Positions 10,577-21,361 of a stretch of DNA of 64,000 nucleotides are shown one piece after another. The notes beneath the pieces were generated by a model. The model was not told the DNA's origin and ran no database searches. It saw only the letters and a list, made by a program, of their open reading frames with translations. This DNA is from Neoceratodus forsteri (taxonomy: Eukaryota > Chordata > Ceratodontiformes > Ceratodontidae): contig CM057456.1 in assembly GCA_016271365.2 (NCBI GenBank), forward strand, positions 1,396,023,001-1,396,087,000, written 5' to 3'. The translations under genes and the position numbers were made by a program. The first letter of the stretch is position 1. Each line of letters starts with the position of its first letter.

Positions 10577-10833
10577 TCAGTGGCTCAGCGGGTTGCACAC
10601 TCGCCTCTGAGGCTGGAAGATCAGAAGGCTGTGGGTTCTATCCCCACACCAGGCACTTGGGTTAAATCCCAGTATTGACACTGTGCAGCATGAGGGGGGT
10701 GCTGCACTCCTGAAGTGCCGTCTTTTGGATGAGATGTTAAACCAAAGTCCTATCTGCCTGTTCTGGTGATAGTTCAGGTGGATGTTAAAGAGCCCATGGC
10801 ACGTCTCGAAAAGAGCAGGGGTGTTTTTTATTA
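10577..10833 (+). mobile_element. tRNA-derived SINE with V-SINE-like central domain
   Basis: The 5' part is tRNA-like: box A TGGCTCAGCGGG at 10581-10592 is a perfect match to the pol III A box, and GGTTCTATCC at 10634-10643 is a one-off B box. Downstream comes a conserved-looking core including GATGAGATGTTAAACC (10728-10743) and AGCCCATGGCACGTCTCGAA (10791-10810). This resembles the central domain of V-SINEs known from fishes and other vertebrates. It ends in a T-rich stretch where a LINE tail begins. It lies about 470 bp downstream of the host exon, in its intron. The V-SINE name is from memory of the core. Confidence 0.7.
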
Positions 10834-10834
10834 G

Positions 10835-11260
10835 AGGTCGATTTCAACATAAACAGAAAATATGCAGGTTTATACAAAATATTCCAACAAATAGAAACTC
10901 ATCATTTGATTTGATTTGTATACGGGCTAGTACACTGGGATACAATCCCTTTTACAGGTACGACCCATAGTCTGTAATAAAATACAGTTACACACAACAA
11001 ATCAATACGATAACCTACGCAAATCACAGTTACAAAACTACAAATGACAACATACAATAATACATATTATACAGGAAATAAACACTCCATGTCATCGATA
11101 AAACATTCATTTTAAAAACAATCACAACTACACAAAGTTCTAAGATAATGCCTTTAGTGATTTTGCAAACAGAGCATAACTTTTTATATTCCTAATATGA
11201 AAGGGTAAACTGTTCCAAACTGTGGGTGCAATATATCCAAAAGTACGCTATCATATCATA
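10835..11260 (-). mobile_element. L2/CR1-like LINE 3' fragment
   Basis: On the minus strand around 11240-11140 the frame reads FGYIAPTVWNSLPFHIRNIK, the WNSLP..IR block that closes the ORF2 of L2/CR1/Rex1 LINEs. The remainder towards 10835 is 3' untranslated sequence. The element is strongly 5'-truncated and abuts the SINE on the left and the Tx1-like LINE A on the right. Confidence 0.7.
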
Positions 11261-11644
11261 ATACAGTTATTTCAATGGCAAACATTGGTACAGTTATATA
11301 AACATTATAGAAAATTCTATAAAAAATTAGATGAAAACAAAAAATATTAACTGTAGCCAGTTACAGATTGTTTGTTTCAATATCCTGGGCACCCCCATAT
11401 TTATTACATCCTTCTAAGTGGAGTTACGAAATACAGTTATTTGGTCATTCAATCAAATAAAACATAAATACTCATTTAGTTTCTGTCATTATATCCAAGT
11501 GAGAGAAATCCATCTGCCTTTAAAGGTTTTTGAGACGGTGGATTTTTGTTGTTTATTTATGTTCTGGATGGACTCTAAACAAGATTGCGGAACCTGTTCA
11601 GGTGTCCGCTCTAATTGTTGTAGGGTCAGTTTGCACCTAGCAAT

Positions 11645-14600
11645 CTATAACCAATATTTGAGACAGGTGATAATTACTCTCAGTGTACCCTTATCATATT
11701 GATAAAAAGTAGGTGGGAAACAACCCCAACAGAGAGCTGTAGGTGTGATTAAAAATATTGGAAAAAGTTTCCATTTGGTTTTTAGCAGTGACCAAAACTG
11801 CAGTGCGAAGGGCCATTCAAAAAAAAATAGTGGTTCATTGTTTCCAACTGTTCTACAGAAAGGCTTCTGGGGCAATAGTGTTCAGTTTTCTCCTTATGTT
11901 TGATTATCTTTAACTTGTAATTTCCCATGTACACAGAGCCAAGCAGTATCCCACATTTGTGGGGCAATTCTTTTTTCTTTGAGAAGATTTGAAATGGCTT
12001 GAAGGTCTTTGTGGGGACTCATACTGTAACTCGGGGGTAAGAAGTGTTCTGCTTGAACATGGGAGTAAAATTGTTTTCTTGTACATGTCTCCAGTAGTGT
12101 TATGGGCACTTTCCAAGTTTTGAGTTTCCTAATACCGTCCCCTGTGTATTTAGGTAAACCACCCATTTTAGTCTGTTTAGGAGTGTATCCTGCATGATTC
12201 TAGGAGAGGGGTTAAAACATCCTTCACCCAGGGGGACCAGATTGAAGTAGCACCTTTAAGGAGAGGTTGTATGTTAGCATACATAAAATGCTGTGGTAGA
12301 AGACTGGGTTCATCATTTTCAGGCCCCCCTGAAGCTATGTCCAAATATAGTAGCCCTCTTTTTATGGGGTTGAGGCGACTTCCCCAAATACACTGAAAGA
12401 AGCAACTGAGTATTTCCAATTCTTTAGTGGGGAATACATAACTGAAATACAGAAACGTTGGGAGTAAAATGTTATTAATCATGTAAAGCCTTTTCTATTT
12501 ACTTATCTTCCATCTGTTCCATAGTGCTATTCTGTCCATGGCTATGTTGATAAGGTGTTGCCAATTATAATATGCTGAGTCTTGGTACCCAAAATATATC
12601 CCTAAAATCTTGCTGCCTGTGTTATTAAGTGGAATTGCTAAAACTTCTGTAACTGATGGTGGTATCTGACCAATTGTGATACAGGTACTCTTCTGTAAAT
12701 TAATCTGTGACCCCGATACCTCTGAAAGTTCCTCTAGAATATGTTCAACTGGAGAACTGGAGAGATGGTCTGCTAAGACAATGCAGTGGTCATCTGTGTA
12801 TGCCAAGGTTTTTATTTCTTCATTTTGGCTACCTATTGAAAGGCCAAGTATCCCTGGCTGCATATTGATTCTTCGAATAAGGGGATCTAGTGTGAGCAGA
12901 TATAGGATCTGCTGAGTGGACATCCTTGGCGTACCCCTCTGTTGATCTTACAGGGTTGCCCTATCCATGCGTTAACATGGGACATGATGGTTGCTGATTT
13001 ATAGTACACGTTGATCTATTTAATACATTGTTGGGAGAAGCCACACACTGAAAGACAGCCCCATAAATATTTGTGTGAGACCCTGTCAAAGGCTTTGGAC
13101 TGGTCTATATTTAACAGAAGTCCAGTTATTTCCCGATTTCTGCCTTTCTCCAATACTTCCCTGAGTAGGATTACGGTATGTTGATATCTCCCTTCCAGGG
13201 AGGGAGCATGTTTGGGTAGGGTGTATTAATGGTGCTAATACTGATTTCAATCTATTACTCAGTAGTTCAATTAACATTTTTAAATCTGTGTTCAATAAGG
13301 AGATTGGTCTCCAGTTGTTCAGATCTTCCATGCTACCTTTTTTTTTGTATCAAGATAAGCAGACCTTTATACACATCGTCTTAAGAGGTGATCATGAGAT
13401 AACATATAGGTGTATAATGCTGTCAATTCTGTTATCATAAAGAGAGCCAATTTTTTTTTATAAAAGATGTATATCGGTCCATCTGGAGCCAGTGCTGTCC
13501 CTACATTAAGTTGGGCTATAACTGTGCTCAGTTCTTTGGTTGTAATAGGGGCTATTAAGATAGGGATGTATGTGATAGGTGGCAGCCTCATAACCAGGCA
13601 TGCATTCCTGGTGGAGCTGGTTGTGTTTTACCAAATGTAGAAGAAATGTGTTGTTCTCCAGCTTTTAGTATTCTGGTGGGTCCTGTGTTGACTTCATTAT
13701 TTATATTTAAGGAGCCTATGACTTTTGTCTTAGTTTGTGCTATACAACTTTCAAAGGGGTTAGCCTGATATTCATTCCCTTTAGTTGCAAAACGCTGCTC
13801 AAATTCCAAGGATTTCCCTCTGTCGTATTGATATGACTACATTTCTTGCTTGATTATTTTAATTTGAGCTGAGAAGTTTCGATTTGTCTCATTTTGTGCA
13901 GAAAATAATTTGTAGAGTTAGTGACGGAGTTCTTTATATCTTGCATTTTTGAAACTTCCTGACAGTCTTCTGATTAGTTTGAGGAAATCTGAAAAATCAC
14001 TCTTACTTTGCTCCCACCATTTTATGGGAGCATCATAAAGGGGGTATACTGATTTTTGAGCCATAATGATATCCAGGATACCTTGCCATATGGCACTGTC
14101 TTACAGTAGCATATTATTCAGCCTCCAATAACCTTTTCCTATAGAAGCTTCTGGGGAGTGTGAGATTTTAATTTCTGAAAGGGTATGATCTGATGTAGCT
14201 ATTGGTATAATAACTGATTTTACTATAGGTACGTGTAGGGAGATAAACCAGTAATCTATTCTTGTTTTCATGCTTCCTCTAAAATAAGTGTACTGGGTGG
14301 TTTTGTGCCATTCATGAAATACATCTTTCAGTTTTGTTTGCGTTAGCATTCTATTCAAGAATGCCGCATCACAGTAGATTTCATCAGTTTGGAGGCCTCC
14401 TTTGAGCCTAGTACAGTTAAAATCTCCACCTAGGAGGACTGCTCTAGCTGTAAGAAAATAGGGTTGAAGGATGATGAACAATTGTACCCTCCCTGCCTTA
14501 CCTTGGGGGATAGATATTTAGAAGTCGAAAATCCTGGTTGTGGAAGGAGGCTATAGAGCATAACGCCCTGGAAAATATCTAGGACTCTTGTTAGTTTCAG

Positions 14601-14843
14601 TAGAGGGTTATTTAGGCAGATACCTAACCCACTACAAGCGTCTTCCCCAATCGACCAGTGTGTTGCACCCCCTAGCCAGGAGGTGCTGGTGTTTTGAATT
14701 TCACTCAGTGTAGATAGTCTTGTATTCTGAAAAAATACTACATCGTAGTGATGTGTGTTAAAATAAGAAAATGTTGCTATCCTTTTATTGTCTGACTTTA
14801 GACTGTTTGCATTGAGTGAAGCCAAAGAAATGTCACGTTCCAT
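11645..14843 (-). pseudogene. LINE A ORF2 (endonuclease + reverse transcriptase)
   Basis: The start MERDISLASLNANSLKSDNK (14843) is the APE endonuclease N-terminus (S.N.NSL). LGGDFNCTRLKGG (14481-14101 frame) is the GDFNC block and TRIDYWF plus SDHTLSEIKI the YDH/SDH block. RT pieces follow: NVGTALAPDGPIYIFY (13591-13367), LNNWRPISLLNTDLKML (13331-13086) and TLAYTDDHCIVLAD (12923-12495), where the catalytic box is YTDD rather than YADD. The C-terminal piece EPLFFFEWPFALQFW (11875-11645) is the decayed CCHC-like motif of L1-group ORF2. At least six frame breaks make it a pseudogene. Confidence 0.85.
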
Positions 14844-14885
14844 TTTAAATGCAGTTTAAACAGTTGCTCTGGAGTATTTTTTGTT

Positions 14886-14987
14886 TCAAAGGCTGTATCT
14901 AGTCCTCAGTCTTTTCTTTTTGGACTTTCCTTTGGGTGATGTTACTTGCTGTTCTGTACCTAATACTGCTTCCATCAGTGAAGAGGA
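14886..14987 (-). pseudogene. LINE A ORF1, C-terminal end
   Basis: The minus frame reads SSSLMEAVLGTEQQVTSP and ends in a basic tail (KGKSKKKRLRTRYSL) before a stop at about 14886. It continues in frame from the ORF1 part at 27799-28159 if the hAT and one copy of its target duplication are ignored. A basic C-terminus suits an RNA-binding ORF1 protein. ORF2 starts 43 bases further on. Confidence 0.75.
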
Positions 14988-14995
14988 TTCTGAGG
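14988..14995. repeat. hAT target-site duplication, left copy
   Basis: TTCTGAGG, repeated exactly at 27791-27798. Eight bases is the duplication length of the hAT superfamily. Confidence 0.9.
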
Positions 14996-15147
14996 TAGAG
15001 ATGCAGCGAATTATTAATCCAACCACGAAGTGGACACTTAGCGTACGTGGAGCACAACGCGAAGTGGGCACTGCAAAGTGCACACTTCGCATTATTATTA
15101 ACACCTCGCATTCTCATTATGCCTTAACGCGAAGTAAGGTGAAGTGA
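14996..15147. promoter_or_regulatory. hAT left end with subterminal repeats
   Basis: The core GCGAAGTG or its inverse CACTTCGC recurs: ACGAAGTGG 15025-15033, GCGAAGTGG 15059-15067, CACTTCGC 15083-15090, GCGAAGTA 15129-15136 and GGTGAAGTG 15139-15147. Subterminal repeats of this type bind transposase in other hAT elements; that role here is inference. Confidence 0.6.
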
Positions 15148-15609
15148 GAAGAAAATAGGCACATCACATGGCCTGCAGTACCGTAAGTCACATGCTTTAG
15201 CCAGGCAGGAAGGAAGTGAGTCAGATAAGCAGTTTCACTTTCTCCTTTGCATTTGTACAGGGAGAAAGCAAAACTGTGAGAGGAGAGGAGTTTGCTTGGC
15301 TCTTGTTTCTTGTTACTGTCAGAACAATCAAACAGCTTTTTTAAAAGCTATTTTATTTAGTGTTTGTATTGTCTTAGTGTTGTTTTGGTTAGTGAATTTT
15401 TTTGTATAAGTTTTGTTTTTGTTGTGTGTGTGTGTGGTCCCGTGGACCCAGGAGGATGGAGAGGCACGTTGGAGTCGGAGAAAGCGAGTCGCTGACACGT
15501 GGGAGCATTAGGAGGGGAGAAGCGTGGACCCATGGGGGACGGGGCGGTCGTGTGATGGACCGCTCCAGACTCTTGGCAGGGGGAAGCAACAGGAGCAGCA
15601 GCAGCATCA

Positions 15610-16257
15610 ATGTCACTGGTGGCTGTTGCTCATCCACCTTCTCCACCACCACTAGCAGAAGCTGTTGGGGCTCCAGCAGCACCCTCTTCACCACCTCCAC
15701 AGTCACAGGAGGTGGCCCTGGCAATTGTGGGTGATGGTGGGACTCGTTCCCGACAAGTGCATACTGTGTCTGCCCCCCCCCCCGCAGCTCCCCAGTGTGG
15801 GAGTTTTTTAATTGTGTGGGGGGGAGACAGCACAGTGGTGGAGTGCCGTGTGTGTAGTGTGCTGGTGTGCCGTGGGCCCCTTGGGACACCTTTGGGGACC
15901 GGTGGCCAGCACACCCACATGATGAATCACCACAGGGCAGAGTGGCAGGCTGCCACAGAAGGGGCCAGGTGTCCACCTGCTTGCCCTTCTGTGGCAGTGG
16001 CCGAGGGTGCTGCTGGGGTAGGAGATGTGCCTCGCAGCAGTCACGGCTGCAGCAGGAGGAGGAGGGCTACATCAGCTGCTCCACCACCACCCTGGCCACC
16101 ACCAGCCCCACTACCTGGATTACCCGCTGCAGTGGACCCCGGCACAGTCCCTGGAAGCCAGTCTGACCTCTTCCTGGTGTGGGCAGCACTGGAGGAAATC
16201 AACAAGCGTTTCAGTGCTTTGGAGCAGCAGATTACCAGAGTGGAAGCACGGCAGTAG
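15610..16257 (+). CDS. BED-zinc-finger protein encoded in the hAT, second gene
   Basis: An open frame of 215 codons, opposite in direction to the transposase. Residues 1-65 are Ala/Pro-rich. Residues 66-108 form a complete BED-type finger: Trp70, Cys79-x2-Cys82, then LGTGGQHTHMMNHH with His103 and His107/108. An Ala/Pro-rich linker follows (150-185), and the C-terminus (187-215) is a predicted coiled coil, FLVWAALEEINKRFSALEQQ. The block around LGTGGQHTH is closely similar to that in the transposase BED finger of the same element, so the two are probably related by duplication. BED fingers bind DNA, usually transposon ends. No catalytic hAT domain is attached. The frame is free of stops while the transposase is full of them, so it may have been retained or may simply be GC-rich. 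Start chosen as the first ATG. Splicing beyond the stop is possible but unproven. Confidence 0.6.
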   Translation: MSLVAVAHPPSPPPLAEAVGAPAAPSSPPPQSQEVALAIVGDGGTRSRQVHTVSAPPPAAPQCGSFLIVWGGDSTVVECRVCSVLVCRGPLGTPLGTGGQHTHMMNHHRAEWQAATEGARCPPACPSVAVAEGAAGVGDVPRSSHGCSRRRRATSAAPPPPWPPPAPLPGLPAAVDPGTVPGSQSDLFLVWAALEEINKRFSALEQQITRVEARQ

Positions 16258-16429
16258 CAAATACTTTCAGTGCTGCACCTGCTGCTGGACCATCACCAGC
16301 ATCCCTCGACCATAGTAAGTCAGGGTATTGTTTTGCCCCCCCACCCCCCCTGTCCCCACCCACCACTGTATTTATACTTTTGTTGTGTGTTTTTTGATAT
16401 TATTAAATCATACACATTTTCCCTTCAAG

Positions 16430-16971
16430 GGGAATCTTTCTTGCACCACATAGTGCAATACATTTTTTTGAAAACCAGGCGTAAATGCATTACAGTGAGT
16501 CGTGTGATGGGGGTTTTCCCATTCTGAAAATCTGCCCACATTTTGCCTCCCTTCTCAGCAACATTAGGACATGATGGCAGGGAGAGCGTGTGTGCTTGCT
16601 GCTTACAGTGAATATCCGATTGTGCAGGTTTCCGAGTGTTTGTTTCTTTTTGTTAATGGTCAGTTTGTGGTGAAATGTGTGGCCACGTTTCTAGTAAGAA
16701 GAGCATTGGTAGTGGAAACATCCCACATTTCACCACAAAGTGAACCTTATAACATTAGGAAACATTGCTTGGGATGATGCTGGACATTCAGTATAGTGGG
16801 CATGCACTAAGCTCCCCCTGCCATCACGTCTTAGCGTTGCTGAGGAAGTAAGTTACAAATGTGGGTTGCTTTTCAGATTGTTAATTCTCCATCATGTGAC
16901 TTACCGTAATGAAATTATGGGTGGTTTTGACAGACATGTATTGCACTCTGTGGAGCAAGAAATATTACAGT
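16430..16971. repeat. Long inverted repeat (540 bp hairpin)
   Basis: Two arms of roughly 260 bases fold about a centre near 16703. Examples: TTGTGGTGAAATGTG pairs with CACATTTCACCACAA; CAGCAACATTAGGACATGAT pairs with ATCACGTCTTAGCGTTGCTG; GTGCAATACAT pairs with ATGTATTGCAC near the outer edges. The arms are clearly diverged but alignable along their full length, with a loop of about 13 bases (16697-16709). No transposon-type target duplication was identified. It lies just downstream of the BED-finger frame inside the hAT. Confidence 0.75.
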
Positions 16972-17680
16972 GGTAGTAATGCCCCACATATTGGTTTATG
17001 TGCATCACCATAACTATGTAATGTGGTGACTGTCTGTAAAGCAACAGCGCCAACAATCTGTTGAAAACTCTGACCTATATTTTTAATGCTATATTACAAC
17101 TTCCTTACTTACATCCTGACTGACTAGAATGATATGATAATTTGCAGTAGCTGAGTGTGCTGTACTACCTTTTTCATGTGTGAAAATAATGAAAGGAGCA
17201 TTCCTTTTAAATTTGTGCTGCTGACAGTGAGTGTGACCAGGTCTTTGTCATTGTTTTCCTCTACTTTTCTCCATCACATCAAGTAGTTGTCATATATCAC
17301 TTCTGTTGTTAACTAACAGTTATGCATCAGTCAGTGTTTTATATAACACCACGGAACAATAATTATTGAAAAGCAGCTGCAAATAAATATAAAGCTGGTC
17401 GGAACGGAACAATATTGGAGGACGTGCTCATTTTTTAATTTTTTCATCCATGAAAAAAAGTAGGAATAAGAGAAGCAGACCTAAATTGTGAGAAGAATCA
17501 TATCATTCAAGTCACTGACGACTTGGACATAAGTAGTGGTTGCTATGGCAATTTAAAGTAGCATAAAAAAAGTACAATTCAGAACTGTGAGGACATTCTT
17601 GCAATGCTGCTTTAATTGTAAAAATGTCACTATGACATCATGAATATGAGCTCACAGCAACAATCACAGAACACACAAAA

Positions 17681-17945
17681 GTGGCACAGAGTCCCCAGAT
17701 TTTTTTCTGCAGGCCCAAAATGCATCCTCCTTGTGTGCAGAAAATTGACAAGTGGTAACGAAGTGAAATGAGACTGTTTCAGCACATACAAAGTCCCCCA
17801 GAATTAATGGTGCACTCAGTCATGCGCGCAGTGGTGGCACAGAGTCCCCAGATTTTTTCGTAGGCCCACAATGCAAGCTCCTTGTGTGCAGAAAATTGAC
17901 AAGTGGTAAGGAAGTGAAATGAGACTGTTTCAGCACATACCCCGG
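17681..17945 (+). repeat. Direct duplication of about 115 bp
   Basis: GTGGCACAGAGTCCCCAGAT begins both copies (17681 and 17836), and both run through TGCAGAAAATTGACAAGTGG to CTGTTTCAGCACATAC. A short unrelated spacer separates them. The function is unknown; it is internal to the hAT. Confidence 0.8.
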
Positions 17946-18079
17946 TATAAAATGATGACTGTGAGGTTCATGTTGCTGGTCCAATGTGTTGTGCGAGACG
18001 ATTCCACCAAATGAAATGTGATCATCTCAACTGGATTGAAAGATGCCCTTTGGATGTACATAATAGTAGCCTTGGTGAG

Positions 18080-18131
18080 TATATGTATGTGTATATATAT
18101 GTATATATATAGATATATATATATATATATT
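18080..18131. repeat. TA/TG microsatellite
   Basis: Alternating TATGTATG then (TA)n with single interruptions over about 50 bases, inside the hAT. Confidence 0.85.
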
Positions 18132-19009
18132 GTGTATTTGTAAGGTGATGAGGAGGGGTTGAACTTGACATGGACATATACTCTGTTATTGTTCTACATC
18201 ACACAGGTGACTCATAAACTGTTGGTGTGCACATTCAGTGCTCAATGAGAATTTTTGCACTGTAATTGGAAAGCGGATAACTATCAAACACATGGAGATG
18301 CAAAATATTTTTGAAGTGGGGGGAATCATATTTTTGTTTTGTCTGTAATGGTTTCTTATTTTGTTACTTCTTCACAGATTTCATCAGCATCCTTCTGGAG
18401 TCTGGTTGTTAATGATGGTCATGGTCATCTAATGAAATGACTTCTGCATGTTGCATGTGTGCCCAAACTTGGGGGAGGGGAGTGCCTGATGTTGAAGGAC
18501 ATTTTTGGATAAGGCCACTTTGACAGAACAACAAAGCATCTCGAAGTTTCCTAAAAAAAGAAACGAATGACTTCTTACAAGTTACAACTTCATTGTTGTG
18601 TCCCTCCCTGGTTCTCAAATCTCAATCCCTGTTGTCAAGTTACATTTCAGAGACGCATCTGGTCAACTAACACAACCTGTTGTGTGCAATATTTGCAGCA
18701 GTCTTTACAAAGCAATGAAACGGATGAAATAAAATCTTCATACTTACCAGAATGCATTTCACATGGATATTACATCGGTCCCTCTCTGTACAGTACAGCT
18801 ACAGCATCTTTCCTGACGAGTATTCGCGATGGTGCCCTGTTTTTGTTCTTCTGTAAAAGAAACAAAAGAAGTGTACTGTGTGTGTTTTTGCCACTGCAGC
18901 TCTGAAAAGATAAAGAAAACAGAACAGACAACTTAAGGAAGTGAGGCAGCATAACAAACATGAGTGCACATACTCACTTTATGATTTAAATATTAAGAAG
19001 CTGGTGGTG

Positions 19010-19315
19010 GTGGTGCACTGGTGGACTGGTGGTCCATGGGGGGCAGATAGACTCATGGTGGCAGACTTGCATAATATCAGTCCCGGTAGTGGTGGTGGTC
19101 TGTGGGGGGCAGACAGACTCATGGTGGCAGACTTGCATAACATCAGTCCCGGTGGTGGTGGTGATGGTAGTCCGTGGGGGCCGACAGACTCATGGTGTGC
19201 AGACTTGCATTGCATCAGTCCAGTAGTAGTGGTGGTGTGGTCCATTGGAGACGAGACAGACTCTGTGGTGGCAGACTTGCAGACATCAGTCACGGTGGTG
19301 GTGGTCTGGGGTGGG
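19010..19315. repeat. Minisatellite, about 66-bp unit, 4-5 copies
   Basis: Each unit contains GGGGGGCAGACAGACTCATG, GTGGCAGACTTGCAT and CATCAGTCCCGGT followed by a GTGGTGGTGG run. Copies start near 19018, 19083, 19150, 19218 and 19288. The unit is close to a multiple of three, so both strands stay open, which creates spurious repetitive frames. It lies just past the stop of the transposase pseudogene. Confidence 0.8.
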
Positions 19316-21361
19316 GGCACACCCTTATTAAATACTGCAGTAAAAGCTGCCAGCACTAACCACATCATCATCCTCATAAAGAAAACAGCCCTCTCAGTCA
19401 CCGATGTCTGAAAGTCTGACCACTGGGAAATTCTTTTCCATTGTGTCATCATCGTCAGTGATGGGCTGTTTCAGGCAGTCACTGCCAGTGCCACCAGGAT
19501 GCTCCATTTCCACATCAGCAAGACCACCAGACTAGGCGGGTATGAATACTGAGGTTGCAGTCTGAGCTGGTGTGACTCTCATTCATTTTAATGAATGTTA
19601 GCAAATAACATTTGCAGGAGACAGGTTTGTACCCTACGATCCCTGACTATTGCACCAGCTGAGCTGAATAGCCTCTCAACACTTACACTGGAGGGTGGGC
19701 ATCATGAGGTACTTCAATTGTGCCACTGCAGTCATCTGGCATTCACTGACCTTTCCACTCCAGTACAAAGAGGATCTTCACTTATTGTCAGATGCCTGTT
19801 TCAGACAAATATGACTCAACCATTCTCTGTGCTGCACTAAGTCCAAGTGTTGATGCATCAGCCTGTTGTCCAGAATCATTTATTTCACAAATACCCACTT
19901 GGGACAAAGCCTCCAAAGCGGGTGACGCGCCCCACTCTGGATGACAGGCCACCTAGAACTGATCTCCTTACCCTTGCATGATATGCTTGCTGGTCCTCCA
20001 GCTACACCTTCAGCTGGATTATGCTGCTGGGGTTTGCTTACCTTCCGCGTGACTTCTGTGCCCCATGAACCAACACACCAGTTGACCACTGATATTTTTA
20101 CCTGTTCAGGCCTTCCTCCAGTACTGATGCAATTCCACGTCTGTGTGGGTCCAGCATTGTTGCCATTGCAAAGTTGTCCTTTCATATATGCTCACAATGT
20201 GGCGATTCTGGTCGATTACTGTCAGCATGTGTTGCAGCAACATACTGCTACCACCGTCTCCAGCAACATCAAGGCTATGCTGTGCATTCACCAATGTCTG
20301 CCTCAGCACCCACAGCAGTGGAACTGATTGGCTAATGGAGCAGACTCACCCTCCCACTGCCAGTGTGGCATGTTCAAAAAGGCCACAAGAGTATTATTAC
20401 AGAGTCCATTAGGCGCCACTGTTCAGTCGTCATAGACATGGAGGCCCCAAGAACTGTCATGGCTAGTGTCATAACAAGATATTCTGAGATGGCTTTTATT
20501 GTCATACTACCTCTCTGCCATGTATAATGTAGAGTTCCATGGGTGACAACTTCCAGCTTCAAAGTGGTGCTGAGGCAGGCTGTTTTTATCTGCAACGCCG
20601 CAGTTGGTCACTGGCCTTTCAGATCTTTTAAAGGTGAGAGCAATCATTGCGTGCAATGGTCAGCATTTCTTTTATGTCAGGGTGCTGCTGAACTCCTGAA
20701 CCACAAGATTTAAAGCAGTGGGCCATGCATGGAACAGGAAAAAAAAAACACCATTCATGATGCATTTCACCACATTTGACCCTGTCACTTGCTATGAACC
20801 CAGTCTCCAGGGACAGAAGGTTTAGCCATTTGTCAATTTCAGTCAGTACCATGTCCAACATGTTCTCACCAGTGTGTGAACAGGTCACACTGCACATAGC
20901 AATTGTTGCATGCTGGCGAATTCCAGGAAGATTGCTACTGCGACAATCCACCTTACTGCACTGATTATTCACTCACTAACATCACAAAACAACCCCAGCA
21001 CCTCGCCCAGTGTGCAGTTATACACAGATATGAACTCCCGTGTTTTGCTACTTGTTCACATAGCCATACTTAAATGGATGAATGGAGAGGAGGAATGTTG
21101 AAGGGCATGTCTTACGAGTCGAGAATGATGTGGAACAACTTAGGAACAACCGCGAGTAGAAAAGTATGTCCTGGATGGGACTTTCCATTTTGGACAGGGC
21201 ACGGGCAGCAAACTGCCAGAACCCAGAATTCTCCACAAAGGAGAAGGGCAAAAGATCAATTGCCAGCATTTCCGCTACAGCAGCATTAAGTTCACATGAC
21301 ACTGTATGATTGGGAGGACACTTCAGCTTATGCGCAAAAACACTCTGTAACGTGGGATGAC

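Larger units (their letters stand above)
11261..14995 (-). mobile_element. Tx1-like (L1-group) LINE A, 3' part
   Basis: This is the downstream part of a LINE whose upstream part lies at 27791-29775. The hAT insertion at 14996-27790 separates them. It carries the last codons of ORF1, the whole decayed ORF2 and a 3' region. The exact 3' end (about 11261) is not marked by a tail. Membership in the L1/Tx1 group rests on CCHC knuckles in ORF1 and the L1-type endonuclease and C-terminal cysteine motif. Confidence 0.8.

Noticed and set aside
15389..15976. A 195-codon minus-strand frame opposite the BED-finger frame
   Set aside because: Low-complexity Pro/Leu/His translation that mirrors the GC-rich plus-strand frame; no domain.
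18941..19452. Repetitive proteins on both strands around 19 kb
   Set aside because: Produced by a 66-bp minisatellite whose period keeps frames open.
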